From NCBI GenBank assembly GCA_002509745.1, contig DAWK01000072.1:1-60924 (forward strand): a DNA stretch of 60,924 nt, written 5' to 3'. The DNA is from Methanobacteriaceae archaeon UBA349 (lineage in GTDB: Archaea; Methanobacteriota; Methanobacteria; Methanobacteriales; Methanobacteriaceae). The position numbers and the translations under genes are program-made. The notes beneath the pieces are model-generated. The model worked only from the letters and a program-made list of their open reading frames with translations. It was not told where the DNA came from and did not search any database. Each line of letters opens with the position of its first letter. Positions within the stretch are counted from its first letter, which is position 1. Below are positions 41,201-50,402 of this stretch, piece after piece.

Positions 41201-41722
41201 ATGGTAGGAATCATGCAAAACCTCGTTTATGGATTGGCCGTTAGAGCATTGTTAAGTGATGATGACGGGAAAATTTTGATTATTAAACGATCTACAGATT
41301 CAAAAACAAATCCTGGAAAATGGGAATTTCCAGGAGGTAAAGTAGATCCAGAGGAATCTTTTGATCAGGCACTGTTAAGAGAAGTATATGAGGAAACTAA
41401 TTTAAAAATTGGCCTTGATCATGTAGTTGGTGTCTCAGAACAAAATTTGCTTGTTATAAGGGCCGTTCATATAATTATGTCCGGAAATATAATGAGTGGA
41501 GAACTTAAGTTAAGTGATGAACATGAAGGTTATGCTTGGGTATTCTTTGAAGATTTAATAGAATATGAATTAGCAGACTGGCTTGAACACTTTGTAAATA
41601 GCCAATACCAAATTATCAAAGGCAAAGAAGAACTTGATGAAAAAAAAGAACCAGAAAATATGATTAAACCTTGGTTGAAATCAATAAAAAGCTCTTTTGA
41701 TTCAGTTAAAACTAAAAAATGA
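41201..41722 (+). CDS. NUDIX hydrolase
   Basis: A 173-residue NUDIX hydrolase that cleaves nucleoside diphosphates linked to another group; family members clean oxidised nucleotides or other NDP-X compounds. The 23-residue NUDIX box starts at [10 protein letters not shown] and ends REVYEETN, with all metal-binding Glu present. It is preceded by WEFPGG, as in MutT-like enzymes. A charged C-terminal tail of about 40 residues follows. Substrate unknown. A second Met at residue 5 (41213) is an alternative start. Confidence 0.9.
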   Translation: MVGIMQNLVYGLAVRALLSDDDGKILIIKRSTDSKTNPGKWEFPGGKVDPEESFDQALLREVYEETNLKIGLDHVVGVSEQNLLVIRAVHIIMSGNIMSGELKLSDEHEGYAWVFFEDLIEYELADWLEHFVNSQYQIIKGKEELDEKKEPENMIKPWLKSIKSSFDSVKTKK

Positions 41723-41768
41723 CTAATTTTCTATTTGATTTTAAAAATAGTCGAAAAATTAATTTATT

Positions 41769-41793
41769 TTATTATTATTATTATTATTATTAT
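41769..41793. repeat. Trinucleotide repeat (TTA)n
   Basis: Eight TTA/ATT triplets in a row, downstream of the NUDIX gene and about 140 bases upstream of tusA. Probably a replication-slippage product. Confidence 0.85.
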
Positions 41794-41930
41794 GGTTAAA
41801 TCAAAATATTTATATCTATATATAACAATTGTTATAATAAATCATTGTTTCTAGCTCTTTTCGGAAGTTAAATACTATTCAAAAACATAATATTAATATG
41901 AATTTTTAATTACAAAATAGGGGAGATTCT

Positions 41931-42152
41931 ATGAGTAACTTAAAAGTAGATGTTAAAGGGGAAACATGTCCCATACCTCTAGTTGAGACCAGAAAAGCAT
42001 TAAGAACAGCTTCACCAGGAGAAATTGTAGAAATAACTGGAACCCATCCCGCTTCCAAAAAAGAAATACCAATGGCTGTAGAAGCCCTAGGCATGGAATT
42101 GATGAGTGTGGAAGAAACTGATGGGATCTGGAAAATAAAAATCAAAAGGTGA
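41931..42152 (+). CDS. TusA/SirA-like sulfur carrier
   Basis: A 73-residue protein of the TusA family, which carries persulfide sulfur. The family motif VKGETCPIPLVETRKAL contains Cys13 followed by Pro-x-Pro, and the C-terminal half forms the usual beta strands (GIWKIKIKR). GGGGAG precedes the ATG. It begins a tight group: the DsrE gene starts four bases after its stop and a NifS-like gene follows. Confidence 0.93.
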   Translation: MSNLKVDVKGETCPIPLVETRKALRTASPGEIVEITGTHPASKKEIPMAVEALGMELMSVEETDGIWKIKIKR

Positions 42153-42156
42153 TTTT

Positions 42157-42576
42157 ATGAGTCAAAAAGCAACAATAGTAGTCCATAGTGGAGATATGGA
42201 TAAGATATATAGTGCTTTGATTATTGCCAATGGTGCTCTTTCCATGGGGATGGAAGCTTCGCTTTATTTCACTTTTTGGGGCTTAGAGCGCCTTAAAAAA
42301 GGAGGTCTCGAAAAAGGACCATTGTCTAAAATGCATTTTTTAGGCCTGGGTAAATGGATGATTAAAAGCCGAATGAAAAAAGCCAATGTGGCATCATTAG
42401 AACGGCTAATATCAGATTACAAAGATCTTGGTGGAAAAATAATTGCTTGTGAAATGACCATGGAAATAATGGGTATTGAAAAAGAAGGTCTTCAGCAGGA
42501 CTTAATTGATGAATATGGTGCAGTAGGTACTTATATCCAAGAAGCCAGAGACTCGGAAATAACACTTTTCATATGA
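42157..42576 (+). CDS. DsrE/DsrF-like protein
   Basis: A 139-residue DsrE-fold protein (TIVVHSGDMDKIYSALIIAN at the N-terminus, FWGLERLKKGG in the middle). Cys98 in IIACEMTME is at the position used for sulfur transfer in DsrE/TusD. It starts four bases after tusA with GGTGAT overlapping the stop region, so they are translationally coupled. TusA and DsrE proteins exchange persulfides in bacteria and archaea. Confidence 0.9.
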   Translation: MSQKATIVVHSGDMDKIYSALIIANGALSMGMEASLYFTFWGLERLKKGGLEKGPLSKMHFLGLGKWMIKSRMKKANVASLERLISDYKDLGGKIIACEMTMEIMGIEKEGLQQDLIDEYGAVGTYIQEARDSEITLFI

Positions 42577-42671
42577 AATTAGACTATTAAATGACTTTTT
42601 TAAGTAAAAAACGACACTTAATAAAATATTTATAAATTCAAATAATTTCCGGTTTTAAATCAGGTGAAAAG

Positions 42672-43880
42672 ATGTTAAAAAATTATACATATCTAGATAA
42701 TGCTTCAATGACCCGCCTCGATGAAAGAGTATTGGAAGAGATGCAAAAATGCTTTTTTGAAAATTATGCTATTCCTACATCTGAATCAGGATATTCAATG
42801 GGAATTGAATCACGGGAAATACTTGATAATAGTCGAAAAATCATTGCAGACACATTAGGGGCTTCTAAAGAAGAAATAATCTTTACTTCTGGAAATACTG
42901 AATCCAGTAATATTGCTTTAAAAGGAACTTTGATGGCCTGGACTCAAAGAAAAAAACGTGAAAATGAAAACAATTTAGACAAAGAAGACGAAATAAAAAA
43001 TCATGTCATTACATCATCAATAGAAGATTTTTCAGTTCTTAACACAGCTAAATCCCTGGAAAAACTAGGTTTCCAAGTTAAATTTCTTGATGTCGATCCA
43101 GATGGTTTTATTGATCCAGAAGATCTAAAAAATTCAATTACCAACGAGACCATAATAGTATCTATTCAACATGCTAATCAGGAAATAGGTACTTTACAAG
43201 ATTTAGAAACCATTGGAAAAATTTGTAAAGAAAAAGGAGTTCTTTTCCATACTGATGCAACTCATTCATTTACCAAACTTCCCCTTAATGTAAATAAAAT
43301 CCCTGCAGATCTTATTTCGATTTCAGCCCATACTATTCATGGCCCTGCAGGAATTGGTGCATTATATATACGTAAAGGCACTCCGCTATTAAAATGGATG
43401 GATGGTGGTTTTCAAGAATTTAATCTACGAGGAGGGACAGAAAATATTTCTGGAGCCGTGGGATTTGCTAAAGCAATCCAATTAGTAAAAAAAGACGAAA
43501 ATCAACGTTTATTAAATATGAGAGATCATTTAATAGATAGAATATTAAATGAAGTTCCAAAAACTATTTTAAATGGACATCCCACAAATAGAACACCTCA
43601 AAATGTAAATATAACCTTTGAGTATGTTGAAGGCGAATCTATAACATTACATCTGGACATGAGGGGATTTGCCGTCAGTACTGGTTCTGCTTGTTTTAGT
43701 AGGTCTTTAGACCCGAGTCATGTGATTTTAGGAATTGGGGGAAATCCTGAAAGAGCACATGGGTCTGTAAGGTTAACTTTAGGCCGATTCAATACAATGG
43801 AAGAAATTGATGCTGTTGCTGATGCATTGGCACAAGTAGTTGAGAATTTAAGGAAAATTAGTCCATTAGGCATGAAATAA
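42672..43880 (+). CDS. NifS/IscS-like protein lacking the PLP lysine
   Basis: A 402-residue class-V aminotransferase-fold protein of the cysteine desulfurase family. It has YLDNASMTRLD, the TSGNTESSN loop, HTDA with Asp195, and the active-site Cys341 in STGSACFSRS. The lysine that binds pyridoxal phosphate is absent: the segment reads ISAHTIHGPAG, with Thr221 where families have SGHK or SAHK. Other pocket residues also differ: Asp119 for His, Gln170 for Asn and His198 for Gln (relative to E. coli IscS H104, N155 and Q183). GGTGAAA precedes the ATG; the gene is 95 bases after the DsrE gene. Normal PLP catalysis is doubtful. Confidence 0.85.
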   Translation: MLKNYTYLDNASMTRLDERVLEEMQKCFFENYAIPTSESGYSMGIESREILDNSRKIIADTLGASKEEIIFTSGNTESSNIALKGTLMAWTQRKKRENENNLDKEDEIKNHVITSSIEDFSVLNTAKSLEKLGFQVKFLDVDPDGFIDPEDLKNSITNETIIVSIQHANQEIGTLQDLETIGKICKEKGVLFHTDATHSFTKLPLNVNKIPADLISISAHTIHGPAGIGALYIRKGTPLLKWMDGGFQEFNLRGGTENISGAVGFAKAIQLVKKDENQRLLNMRDHLIDRILNEVPKTILNGHPTNRTPQNVNITFEYVEGESITLHLDMRGFAVSTGSACFSRSLDPSHVILGIGGNPERAHGSVRLTLGRFNTMEEIDAVADALAQVVENLRKISPLGMK

Positions 43881-43960
43881 ATATTTTTAAAAATTTTAAT
43901 GCCCAAAAAAATTAATAAATAATTCTATACTTAAACCATTATTTTTTTTCTAAATATCAA

Positions 43961-43972
43961 AAAATATAAATA
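43961..43972 (+). promoter_or_regulatory. TATA box of a leaderless hisG-like transcript
   Basis: AAAATATAAATA is centred about 28 bases before the ATG at 43995. There is no ribosome binding site between them, so the mRNA is probably leaderless. Confidence 0.5.
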
Positions 43973-43994
43973 CTAATTTTATTTGCATTTAATT

Positions 43995-44984
43995 ATGGAG
44001 AAAATAGTACTCGGACTCCCCAAAGGGAGCTTAAACAATGTAAACAGGGGAAATACTTATCAATTATTTGTGGATGCTGGATACGAAGTTAGAGGATATG
44101 AACCTGGTAAAGAAGAAAACGAAATGGACATTACCAATGATTCTGAAATAAAATCTTACTTAACTCGTCCTCAAAGTGCCCCCGTGGAATTAAACAGAGG
44201 AATGCTGGATATATCAATCATTGGTGAAGATTGGGTGCGTGAAGAATCGGTAAATGTTGAAGAGAATCTAATAACAAAAATTGGAGATCTTGATTATGGT
44301 CAAACAAAATTAATAGTTGCCTTACCAAATGAAGCCCCATATGATTCCCTTACAGAGTTTTTCCAGGCCAATTCAGATAAAAAAACACCCATTTTATGTT
44401 TTACAGAATATCCCAACCTTACCAAACAGTTTTTCATGGAAAATGAAGGTTACCAACAAATTTTTGGAGAAAAAACTCCCCTGGTCCAAATAAGAGGTTT
44501 GTGGGATGGGGAAAATGACATGGTGCAAATAATAAATTCCGATGGGGCCACAGAAGTTTATATTGCAAAAGGAGCAGATTTAATTATAGATAATACTCAA
44601 ACCGGGAGCAGTTTGAGAAAAGCTGGCCTAAAAATTATTGACACTATAATGGAATCAAGTGCTGGTCTTTATGCTGGCCCTACTTGTACTGGACAGAAGT
44701 TAGAAAAGGCCCATATGATATTTGACCAATTATTTGGTGCAATTAAAGCTAGAAAATATTTTGATGTGAAATTTAACATAGCTAATCACAGAGTAGAGGA
44801 TACTAAGTCATTTCTTGTCTCTAATGATTACTGTTCTGATGAACCTACCATAACCAAAGGTAGTAATTTCTCCCAATTTAATGTTCTAATTACAAAAAAT
44901 AAATTTCCAGAGATGTTAAAAGAGATTAAAATTCTTGGTGCATCTGCTATTGTAAGAGAAAACGTAAAACAATATGTTAAATAA
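43995..44984 (+). CDS. ATP phosphoribosyltransferase family protein (HisG-like)
   Basis: A 329-residue protein with the HisG outline: LGLPKGSL at the N-terminus, [20 protein letters not shown] with a following EDW, and a PRPP-type region [18 protein letters not shown]. HisG forms with the regulatory domain are near 290 residues and short forms near 210, so this is a long version with extra sequence between 35 and 60 and in the centre. It may be histidine synthesis HisG or a paralogue. Start at the ATG 43995 because a promoter fits; a TTG 12 bases upstream is in frame. Confidence 0.75.
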   Translation: MEKIVLGLPKGSLNNVNRGNTYQLFVDAGYEVRGYEPGKEENEMDITNDSEIKSYLTRPQSAPVELNRGMLDISIIGEDWVREESVNVEENLITKIGDLDYGQTKLIVALPNEAPYDSLTEFFQANSDKKTPILCFTEYPNLTKQFFMENEGYQQIFGEKTPLVQIRGLWDGENDMVQIINSDGATEVYIAKGADLIIDNTQTGSSLRKAGLKIIDTIMESSAGLYAGPTCTGQKLEKAHMIFDQLFGAIKARKYFDVKFNIANHRVEDTKSFLVSNDYCSDEPTITKGSNFSQFNVLITKNKFPEMLKEIKILGASAIVRENVKQYVK

Positions 44985-45228
44985 TTAAATGATATTAAAT
45001 ATCTTTAATTTTTAATAAAAAGTCAATATTAATTATTTAACATTAATAATTATAATATATACATTAATTAAAATTACATTTTTATTTTATTGTTGCATAT
45101 TCATTTTCCAATATATTTTATTAGTCAAAAAATACTAAAAATTGTTGAAAATTTAAAATAAGGTTTAACCTTTGATTTTATGAAAAAGCTTATAAAGCCT
45201 GAAAAAAATAATATTTATAGTGATTACA

Positions 45229-46290
45229 ATGTATAATCTAAAGACCAAAAAAGTGGCTTTGTCATTTTTATTAATTTTAGGATGCTGTTTCATATTCTCA
45301 AATACGGCCAGTGCCGTGGATGTGTTCCTTACCTCAGATTGTATTTCAGGTAATAGTACAAAAGATGTTTCTAATCTTCATTCCGTTGAAGGATATATTG
45401 AAAACGGTAGTTTAAAAGATAAAGTAAATGTTACAGTAGATCCTAATGCTCCCCATCCGGGAGAAGGTGAGAGAGCCATATATTCAACCAAATCAAATGG
45501 TGTCGCAGTCTACATGGCCGCCAGTTGTCCTGGAACCATGAAAACAGTTGCCAAATTAGCTTCAACAAGTAACAAAGGAGTTATTTTTGTCAATACTGGA
45601 CAGTTAAATTTAAAATCTACGTCTATAATTAGAAGGGCTTGGGATGATAATTTTTCAAATATGTATTTTGCAGGAATTAAAACCCCATATATATTCTTAA
45701 GAAATGCTGGAGTTTTTGTTATACAACCGAATATTGACTGTGCCGGCAAATCACAGGATTATAAAAACCGATACATTGCCAATGTAATAACTAGCATAAT
45801 AACCAATCATCCTACCAGTCTTACTAGCAGCTCAGGACGTTATTATAACACAGCACTTATAGCAACGCATAAAATTTCCCCCGCAACCATGGCTAGTGTC
45901 GCAAATGGAATATACACCTCAAACAAAAATAAAAAAGCTTTAAGCAAAAGTTATAGTGGTTATCGTTTAGTGACCTTCCTGTTAATGGCCACCGATTACA
46001 TGAATGGTCCAATTAATAAGCCGATCTCATATAGAGAAGCCGCTAATTCCCATGTAAAAAGTACTTATAAGGGATACATAAGCAGGCAGGATTACCGAAA
46101 TATTGCAGCATCAACTAATAAATACATTAGAAAATACAAACGCGCGCCTAATTACGTGAATTTCAAAGGAAAAATCATTGGTTACAAAGATCTTTTGTTG
46201 ATGTATGCTATTTTAACAAAAAACCACACCAGTAAATCTGGAATGACTTTGGCAAGTAGCTACAAATTCCAAAAGGTTTACAGATACTAA
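45229..46290 (+). CDS. Secreted protein with a C-terminal pseudomurein-binding repeat
   Basis: A 353-residue exported protein. The N-terminus is a signal peptide (basic start, hydrophobic VALSFLLILGCCFIFSN, cleavage near TASA-VDV). The central ~200 residues form an alpha/beta domain of unknown function with GVAVYMAASCPGTMKTVAKL and GVIFVNTGQLNLKS. The C-terminus holds one pseudomurein-binding repeat, NKYIRKYKRAPNYVNFKGK with the downstream YKDLLLMYAIL helix. It would attach to the pseudomurein wall of this organism. A TATA box (GCTTATAAAG) lies near 45190 and GTGAT just before the ATG. Confidence 0.82.
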   Translation: MYNLKTKKVALSFLLILGCCFIFSNTASAVDVFLTSDCISGNSTKDVSNLHSVEGYIENGSLKDKVNVTVDPNAPHPGEGERAIYSTKSNGVAVYMAASCPGTMKTVAKLASTSNKGVIFVNTGQLNLKSTSIIRRAWDDNFSNMYFAGIKTPYIFLRNAGVFVIQPNIDCAGKSQDYKNRYIANVITSIITNHPTSLTSSSGRYYNTALIATHKISPATMASVANGIYTSNKNKKALSKSYSGYRLVTFLLMATDYMNGPINKPISYREAANSHVKSTYKGYISRQDYRNIAASTNKYIRKYKRAPNYVNFKGKIIGYKDLLLMYAILTKNHTSKSGMTLASSYKFQKVYRY

Positions 46291-46421
46291 AAAAGGATTA
46301 GAACTTATATCAACTTATAAGTTCTATTTTCATTCATTTTATGGCTTAGTATTTAATTAATTAATTTTATTTTAGTTTATTTTAAAACAGATATAAAATA
46401 TTTAATCTATTAATTTTAAAT

Positions 46422-47204
46422 TTATTTTTTGCCAACAGAAGCAATATAAATAGTGAATTCCTCTTTTCCATCAATTTTAAGAAGATCATCCATATATTCC
46501 TGATCATAGGCAGCAATGGCACAGGTCCCAGCATCTATGACTTCACAAGACAAATAAAGATTCTGGCCAACATGACCTGCATCCAGGGCAATTACTTTAT
46601 GAGCCGCCAATCCATATCTCCATTCCATCCGGTATGGGATAGCAGTCCATATAAAAGTTAAAGCACCTTCTCCAGCAAAATTTTGATTGAATGTACCTTT
46701 AATAATCTTTTGTTTCAAATTTTCTTCTGGAAATTCCATCATAAGTTGATGGGTAAGAGGCATATATCTGTAAATACCTTTTTCGAGTTCGTCAACATTA
46801 AATATTGCTAGATACGTTTCCAGGGCGTGTCTGCAACCAGCTGAAGGCACATTACGAAAAACATTAGATCCCGCGGCAAATTTAGCTCCCTGGGTGGCCC
46901 AGAGAAGAAATGACAATTCTTCTAGCAATAAAGGCTCGTTTTTATACTTACGTCGACTATTACGATTTTTTATAGCATTAATTATGTTATGATCGTATTT
47001 TTCATTCCAATCAAGAAATGGTAAGTTTATTTTCTCAGAAGCAGATTTATGTGGTTTTTCCACTGGTGGGGCAGCTATTCCCTGACTCTGATCAGTTTTA
47101 GAAAAATCTATGGTTTTTCGTATGCTGTCTTTAAGAAAATATCTCCTTTCTTCTAATAGTTCATGGTAATTTTTATTATCATTTTCCATATACAAGTCCC
47201 CCAT
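46422..47204 (-). CDS. SagB/ThcOx-type nitroreductase-fold dehydrogenase
   Basis: A 260-residue FMN-dependent nitroreductase-fold enzyme. Family motifs: NRNSRRKYKNEPLLLEELSF, FRNVPSAGCRHALETYLAI and the late HKVIALDAGHVGQNLYLS. SagB-type proteins oxidise azolines in modified peptides, but many stand-alone archaeal members have other, unknown roles. No cyclodehydratase gene is in the window. It is the last gene of a leftward group with the dikinase-like and PPOX genes (15-base gap). GGTGAT supports the ATG at 47204; ATG 47189 is an alternative. Confidence 0.8.
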   Translation of the reverse strand: MGDLYMENDNKNYHELLEERRYFLKDSIRKTIDFSKTDQSQGIAAPPVEKPHKSASEKINLPFLDWNEKYDHNIINAIKNRNSRRKYKNEPLLLEELSFLLWATQGAKFAAGSNVFRNVPSAGCRHALETYLAIFNVDELEKGIYRYMPLTHQLMMEFPEENLKQKIIKGTFNQNFAGEGALTFIWTAIPYRMEWRYGLAAHKVIALDAGHVGQNLYLSCEVIDAGTCAIAAYDQEYMDDLLKIDGKEEFTIYIASVGKK

Positions 47205-47234
47205 TATAACAATCACCAAAAATATTTTATCTAC

Positions 47235-49550
47235 TTAAGAACGTCTTTCCAGTTCAAATTCAGGTTTTCCAATGACTACCAGCCCCAAATATCCATTTAC
47301 CGTGACCAGATCACCATCATTAATTAGTTCCGTAGCTTTGCTGATCCCATTTACGGCAGGAATTCCCATCTCCCGGGCTATTATTGAGCTGTGAACCAGC
47401 ATTCCCCCTCTTCGTTCAACAATACCCGATGCTAAAGAAACTAAAAAGGTCATTTGTGGCTGAATAGCATCACATACTAAAATTTCCCCTGATTTTAACT
47501 TGTAGAAATCATCAAAAGAATTTATAATTCTGGCCAACCCGGATACAATTCCTGGCGAAGATGGTTGTCCAGTTAGTTGTCTAGGTTTAAAATTAGGCTT
47601 CAATCTATTTTTAACTTCCATTTTTTTCTTTTTAATAGAAACAAGTGAATTTTCAAAATCTAATAAAGCATTATAGATGGTCTCCCAATCTTCCAGAATT
47701 AAATATTCTTTAGATTCCATTCGGCCTTCATTTATTAAGATTTCACATCCCCTGTTTAAAAAAATCAAAAGCTGGTTTTCTAATTTTCCTAAAAGAATAT
47801 TATCGTCATCTCTAAGCTTCCAACTTAATTTTCCTATGCGTAAAACTTCATTTACCTCTTCAAATCTTGATTCTCCTGCAGCAAAATATAACTTGTCAAG
47901 ATATGACTTTTTTTGATTTTTGTTATTGGAAATTTTATGTTGGTTTTCTTCCACAGAGGTTTCCAAATTCAATTCTTTAATTGGATTTACCTTTTTTATT
48001 TGTGATTCATTGTCTATTTCGGGTTCCTTTTTTGATAGTTCCCATATATTCCTCAGAATCAACTCAGGATGGTCTTTAAATGACCGATTTTCGTACATTA
48101 AATCCAGGTGATCGTTTAATAAAGATTTGAATTTCTTGACAAATTCCAAAGATTTCCTGGTTTGATTGAGTTGATCCAAAGCATCTAAAAGCTCTTTACT
48201 TTTAATTTGATTGTTTATAAAATATTCAATTTTTGAATTAAGAGTTTGGTCATTTTTTAATAATAATGAAAGCGATTTAAATTGCCTGTTTCTTTCAGAT
48301 GCTAACAAATCGTCAGTTTTTAAAATTTCCATGAATTCATAAGGATTTTTTGGTTTTACCAGGTCATTATAGTATGTTCCAAAGTTTCTAATTCCATGAG
48401 CAAAAGGTATGAAATCATCCCAGTATATTTTTTTCCATTTGAAATAGATATCAGCTCTTTCTTTGATTTTATCCGCCAGCAAATCCTTTTTCATTCCCTG
48501 AGGTTTTTCCAGAGCCAGCCTTTTACCTTCATTTTCAAGTTGAGGTATCAAATCGTTTTCAACTTTATCAGATAGCTGTTTAAGCCTTTCAAAATTGGGA
48601 GTTAAGGTTAAATACCATTTTCTTTCTTCATTAGAATCTTCAATGCTAGTAATAGGCCTTACTTGAAGAACAGTGAAGTTTTCGCCTTTACCAGTCCATT
48701 CAATATCAGCCGAAAAGCCAAAAGCATCTTCTATATTTTTAGTTTGGGTAATTATGTATTCCAGATCATCTAAATTCAGAAGAGAAAGATTTAATTTCTT
48801 GGTTTCCTCAGGTCGAATATGCTGGATTATGTTGTGATTATCTCTTTGTACAACCCATTTTTCCCCTACTTTAATGTTATCAACCAGATTACTGAGATAA
48901 CCTCCTACCAATTCTATAACAAGATTATTCTCACTTCCAGTGGGATCTTTGGAAAAAGACAACCCAGATACTGGTTGTTTTTCCATGATTTGTATTAAAA
49001 CTGCAATGGAGCTTTTTAAAGAATCTAATTCAAGTTCTTCTCGGTATAAAATAGCCCTATCACTCCATAATGAAGCCCAAACAAGTTTTATGGATTCTAA
49101 TATTTTTTCTATTCCCTGAACATTGGTATAAGATTCATGGATTCCTGCAAAAGAATTTTTTTTGGAATCTTCCGCGGGTGAAGAAGATCTCACAGAAAAC
49201 TTTGAATCATCACCAAATTCTTTAATTTGCTTAATGATTTCTGACTGGATTTCTAAAGGGATTTCTGATTTTAAAAAGGCCGATCTTATCCTTAAAGATG
49301 CATCCCACATTTCTTCCCATCGCATTTCTTCAAAGGGTTTTTTAAAAATTTCCAAATCGATTATAGAAAATAAATTATTGTGTTCTATGAATTTTTTGTA
49401 GGCTTCCGTGGTTATACAAAAGCTGCGAGGAATATTAAATCCTTTATTTGAAGCTAAAAATAAATTTCTTGTTTTTGAACCTACTTGATCCAGATCAGGA
49501 GGATTGTGTGAATTTTCAAATGAAAATATTATTTTTGAAGAGGGTTCCAT
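47235..49550 (-). CDS. PEP-synthase/rifampin phosphotransferase-like dikinase
   Basis: A 771-residue protein with an N-terminal ATP-grasp domain (QVGSKTRNLFLASNKGFNIP, FSVRSSSPAEDS, SGLSFSKDPTG), a long middle region (about residues 310-630) and a C-terminal swivelling phospho-histidine domain (SSPGIVSGLARI, then LVHSSIIAREMGIPAVNG with His720). The PEP/pyruvate barrel of true PpsA is absent. This order is that of rifampin phosphotransferase and related enzymes, which phosphorylate a small molecule held by the middle domain. The substrate is unknown. Its start overlaps the PPOX gene by 22 bases, so the two are coupled. Confidence 0.85.
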   Translation of the reverse strand: MEPSSKIIFSFENSHNPPDLDQVGSKTRNLFLASNKGFNIPRSFCITTEAYKKFIEHNNLFSIIDLEIFKKPFEEMRWEEMWDASLRIRSAFLKSEIPLEIQSEIIKQIKEFGDDSKFSVRSSSPAEDSKKNSFAGIHESYTNVQGIEKILESIKLVWASLWSDRAILYREELELDSLKSSIAVLIQIMEKQPVSGLSFSKDPTGSENNLVIELVGGYLSNLVDNIKVGEKWVVQRDNHNIIQHIRPEETKKLNLSLLNLDDLEYIITQTKNIEDAFGFSADIEWTGKGENFTVLQVRPITSIEDSNEERKWYLTLTPNFERLKQLSDKVENDLIPQLENEGKRLALEKPQGMKKDLLADKIKERADIYFKWKKIYWDDFIPFAHGIRNFGTYYNDLVKPKNPYEFMEILKTDDLLASERNRQFKSLSLLLKNDQTLNSKIEYFINNQIKSKELLDALDQLNQTRKSLEFVKKFKSLLNDHLDLMYENRSFKDHPELILRNIWELSKKEPEIDNESQIKKVNPIKELNLETSVEENQHKISNNKNQKKSYLDKLYFAAGESRFEEVNEVLRIGKLSWKLRDDDNILLGKLENQLLIFLNRGCEILINEGRMESKEYLILEDWETIYNALLDFENSLVSIKKKKMEVKNRLKPNFKPRQLTGQPSSPGIVSGLARIINSFDDFYKLKSGEILVCDAIQPQMTFLVSLASGIVERRGGMLVHSSIIAREMGIPAVNGISKATELINDGDLVTVNGYLGLVVIGKPEFELERRS

Positions 49551-50041
49551 TCAAAAACCTCCTGAAATCTCCTTACCAAAAAGTATCGATAAACATCCAC
49601 CAGAATAAGGGCATTGGACGGAGATTTTACAAATAAATCCAGATAAGGGTGTTTTTTAATTAGTAAATCTGCCCATTTATTAAATTCTGGAGAATTATTC
49701 AGTATTTTCGATTTTCCAGTGATGGTAACACCGCTAACTTTATTTACACCAGGGGGGACACTGGAACGATTGTCCACAAAAAGAGCGACTTTATCTGATT
49801 CTGATAAAAGACTGAATTTTCTGGTGTTTAAAGAAGTAGAAAAAACAATATTTTTCAAATCAGAACTACAAGCAAAACTTATTATTGAAGCATAGGGTTG
49901 TCCATCACCTTGAGTAGCTAAAACAGCAAATGGCTGATTAAATACTAATTGAGAAATTTCCTCCGGGACATCCAGATCAGATTCCTGACAAAAATTATCC
50001 TGGGAATGATCTACACACATAGGCTCGTCAAATTCTTTCAT
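49529..50041 (-). CDS. Pyridoxamine 5'-phosphate oxidase-family flavoprotein
   Basis: A 170-residue split-barrel protein of the PPOX class: QPFAVLATQGDGQPYASIIS, KNIVFSTSLNTRKFSLL and VSGVTITGKSKIL are typical FMN- or F420-binding features. A 30-residue Cys-containing N-terminal tail precedes the domain. It begins the leftward operon with the dikinase-like and SagB-type genes. Substrate unknown. Confidence 0.85.
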   Translation of the reverse strand: MKEFDEPMCVDHSQDNFCQESDLDVPEEISQLVFNQPFAVLATQGDGQPYASIISFACSSDLKNIVFSTSLNTRKFSLLSESDKVALFVDNRSSVPPGVNKVSGVTITGKSKILNNSPEFNKWADLLIKKHPYLDLFVKSPSNALILVDVYRYFLVRRFQEVFEWNPLQK

Positions 50042-50219
50042 TTTTTTAATCTCGAGATTTTTTTGGAATTATTGATTCTTATTATAATATAATTTATGTA
50101 ACTTATGCATATTATTTTTAATCAATTAAGGTTGGATAAAAATAAATATCCTCTGGATATCCCATTTTTAATATTTTAAATAAACCTGATCTTTTTATCT
50201 AGATTATTCATATAATATA

Positions 50220-50402
50220 TTGTATCATAGGGGGAATTATTATGTCATTACAGATAATCTTTTAAAAGAAGTTAAAAAACAAACTAAAAAATCAAAACAT
50301 GATAAACATCATAAAAAGCATAAAAGCCATAAAAAATCCGGAATTCCAGACGAAGTAGAAAAGATGGCTAAAAAAGAGTTGAAAAAACGGCTCAAATTTT
50401 AA
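50220..50402 (+). CDS. Lys/His-rich small protein (uncertain start)
   Basis: Sixty codons from a TTG encode a very basic protein with a KSKHDKHHKKHKSHKKSG core and an amphipathic KMAKKELKKRLKF end. The His-rich part might bind metal or nucleic acid. The start is doubtful: the TTG lacks a site, while the strong AGGGGG site at 50228-50234 serves an ATG (50242) in a different frame that stops after seven codons. A small indel near the T4/A4 run at about 50259 could explain this. Low certainty about the N-terminus. Confidence 0.45.
   Translation: MYHRGNYYVITDNLLKEVKKQTKKSKHDKHHKKHKSHKKSGIPDEVEKMAKKELKKRLKF

Noticed and set aside
46422..47204. Azoline-peptide biosynthesis cluster based on the SagB-type protein
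   Set aside because: No cyclodehydratase (SagC/SagD, YcaO) or precursor peptide lies nearby, so the nitroreductase fold alone does not support it.
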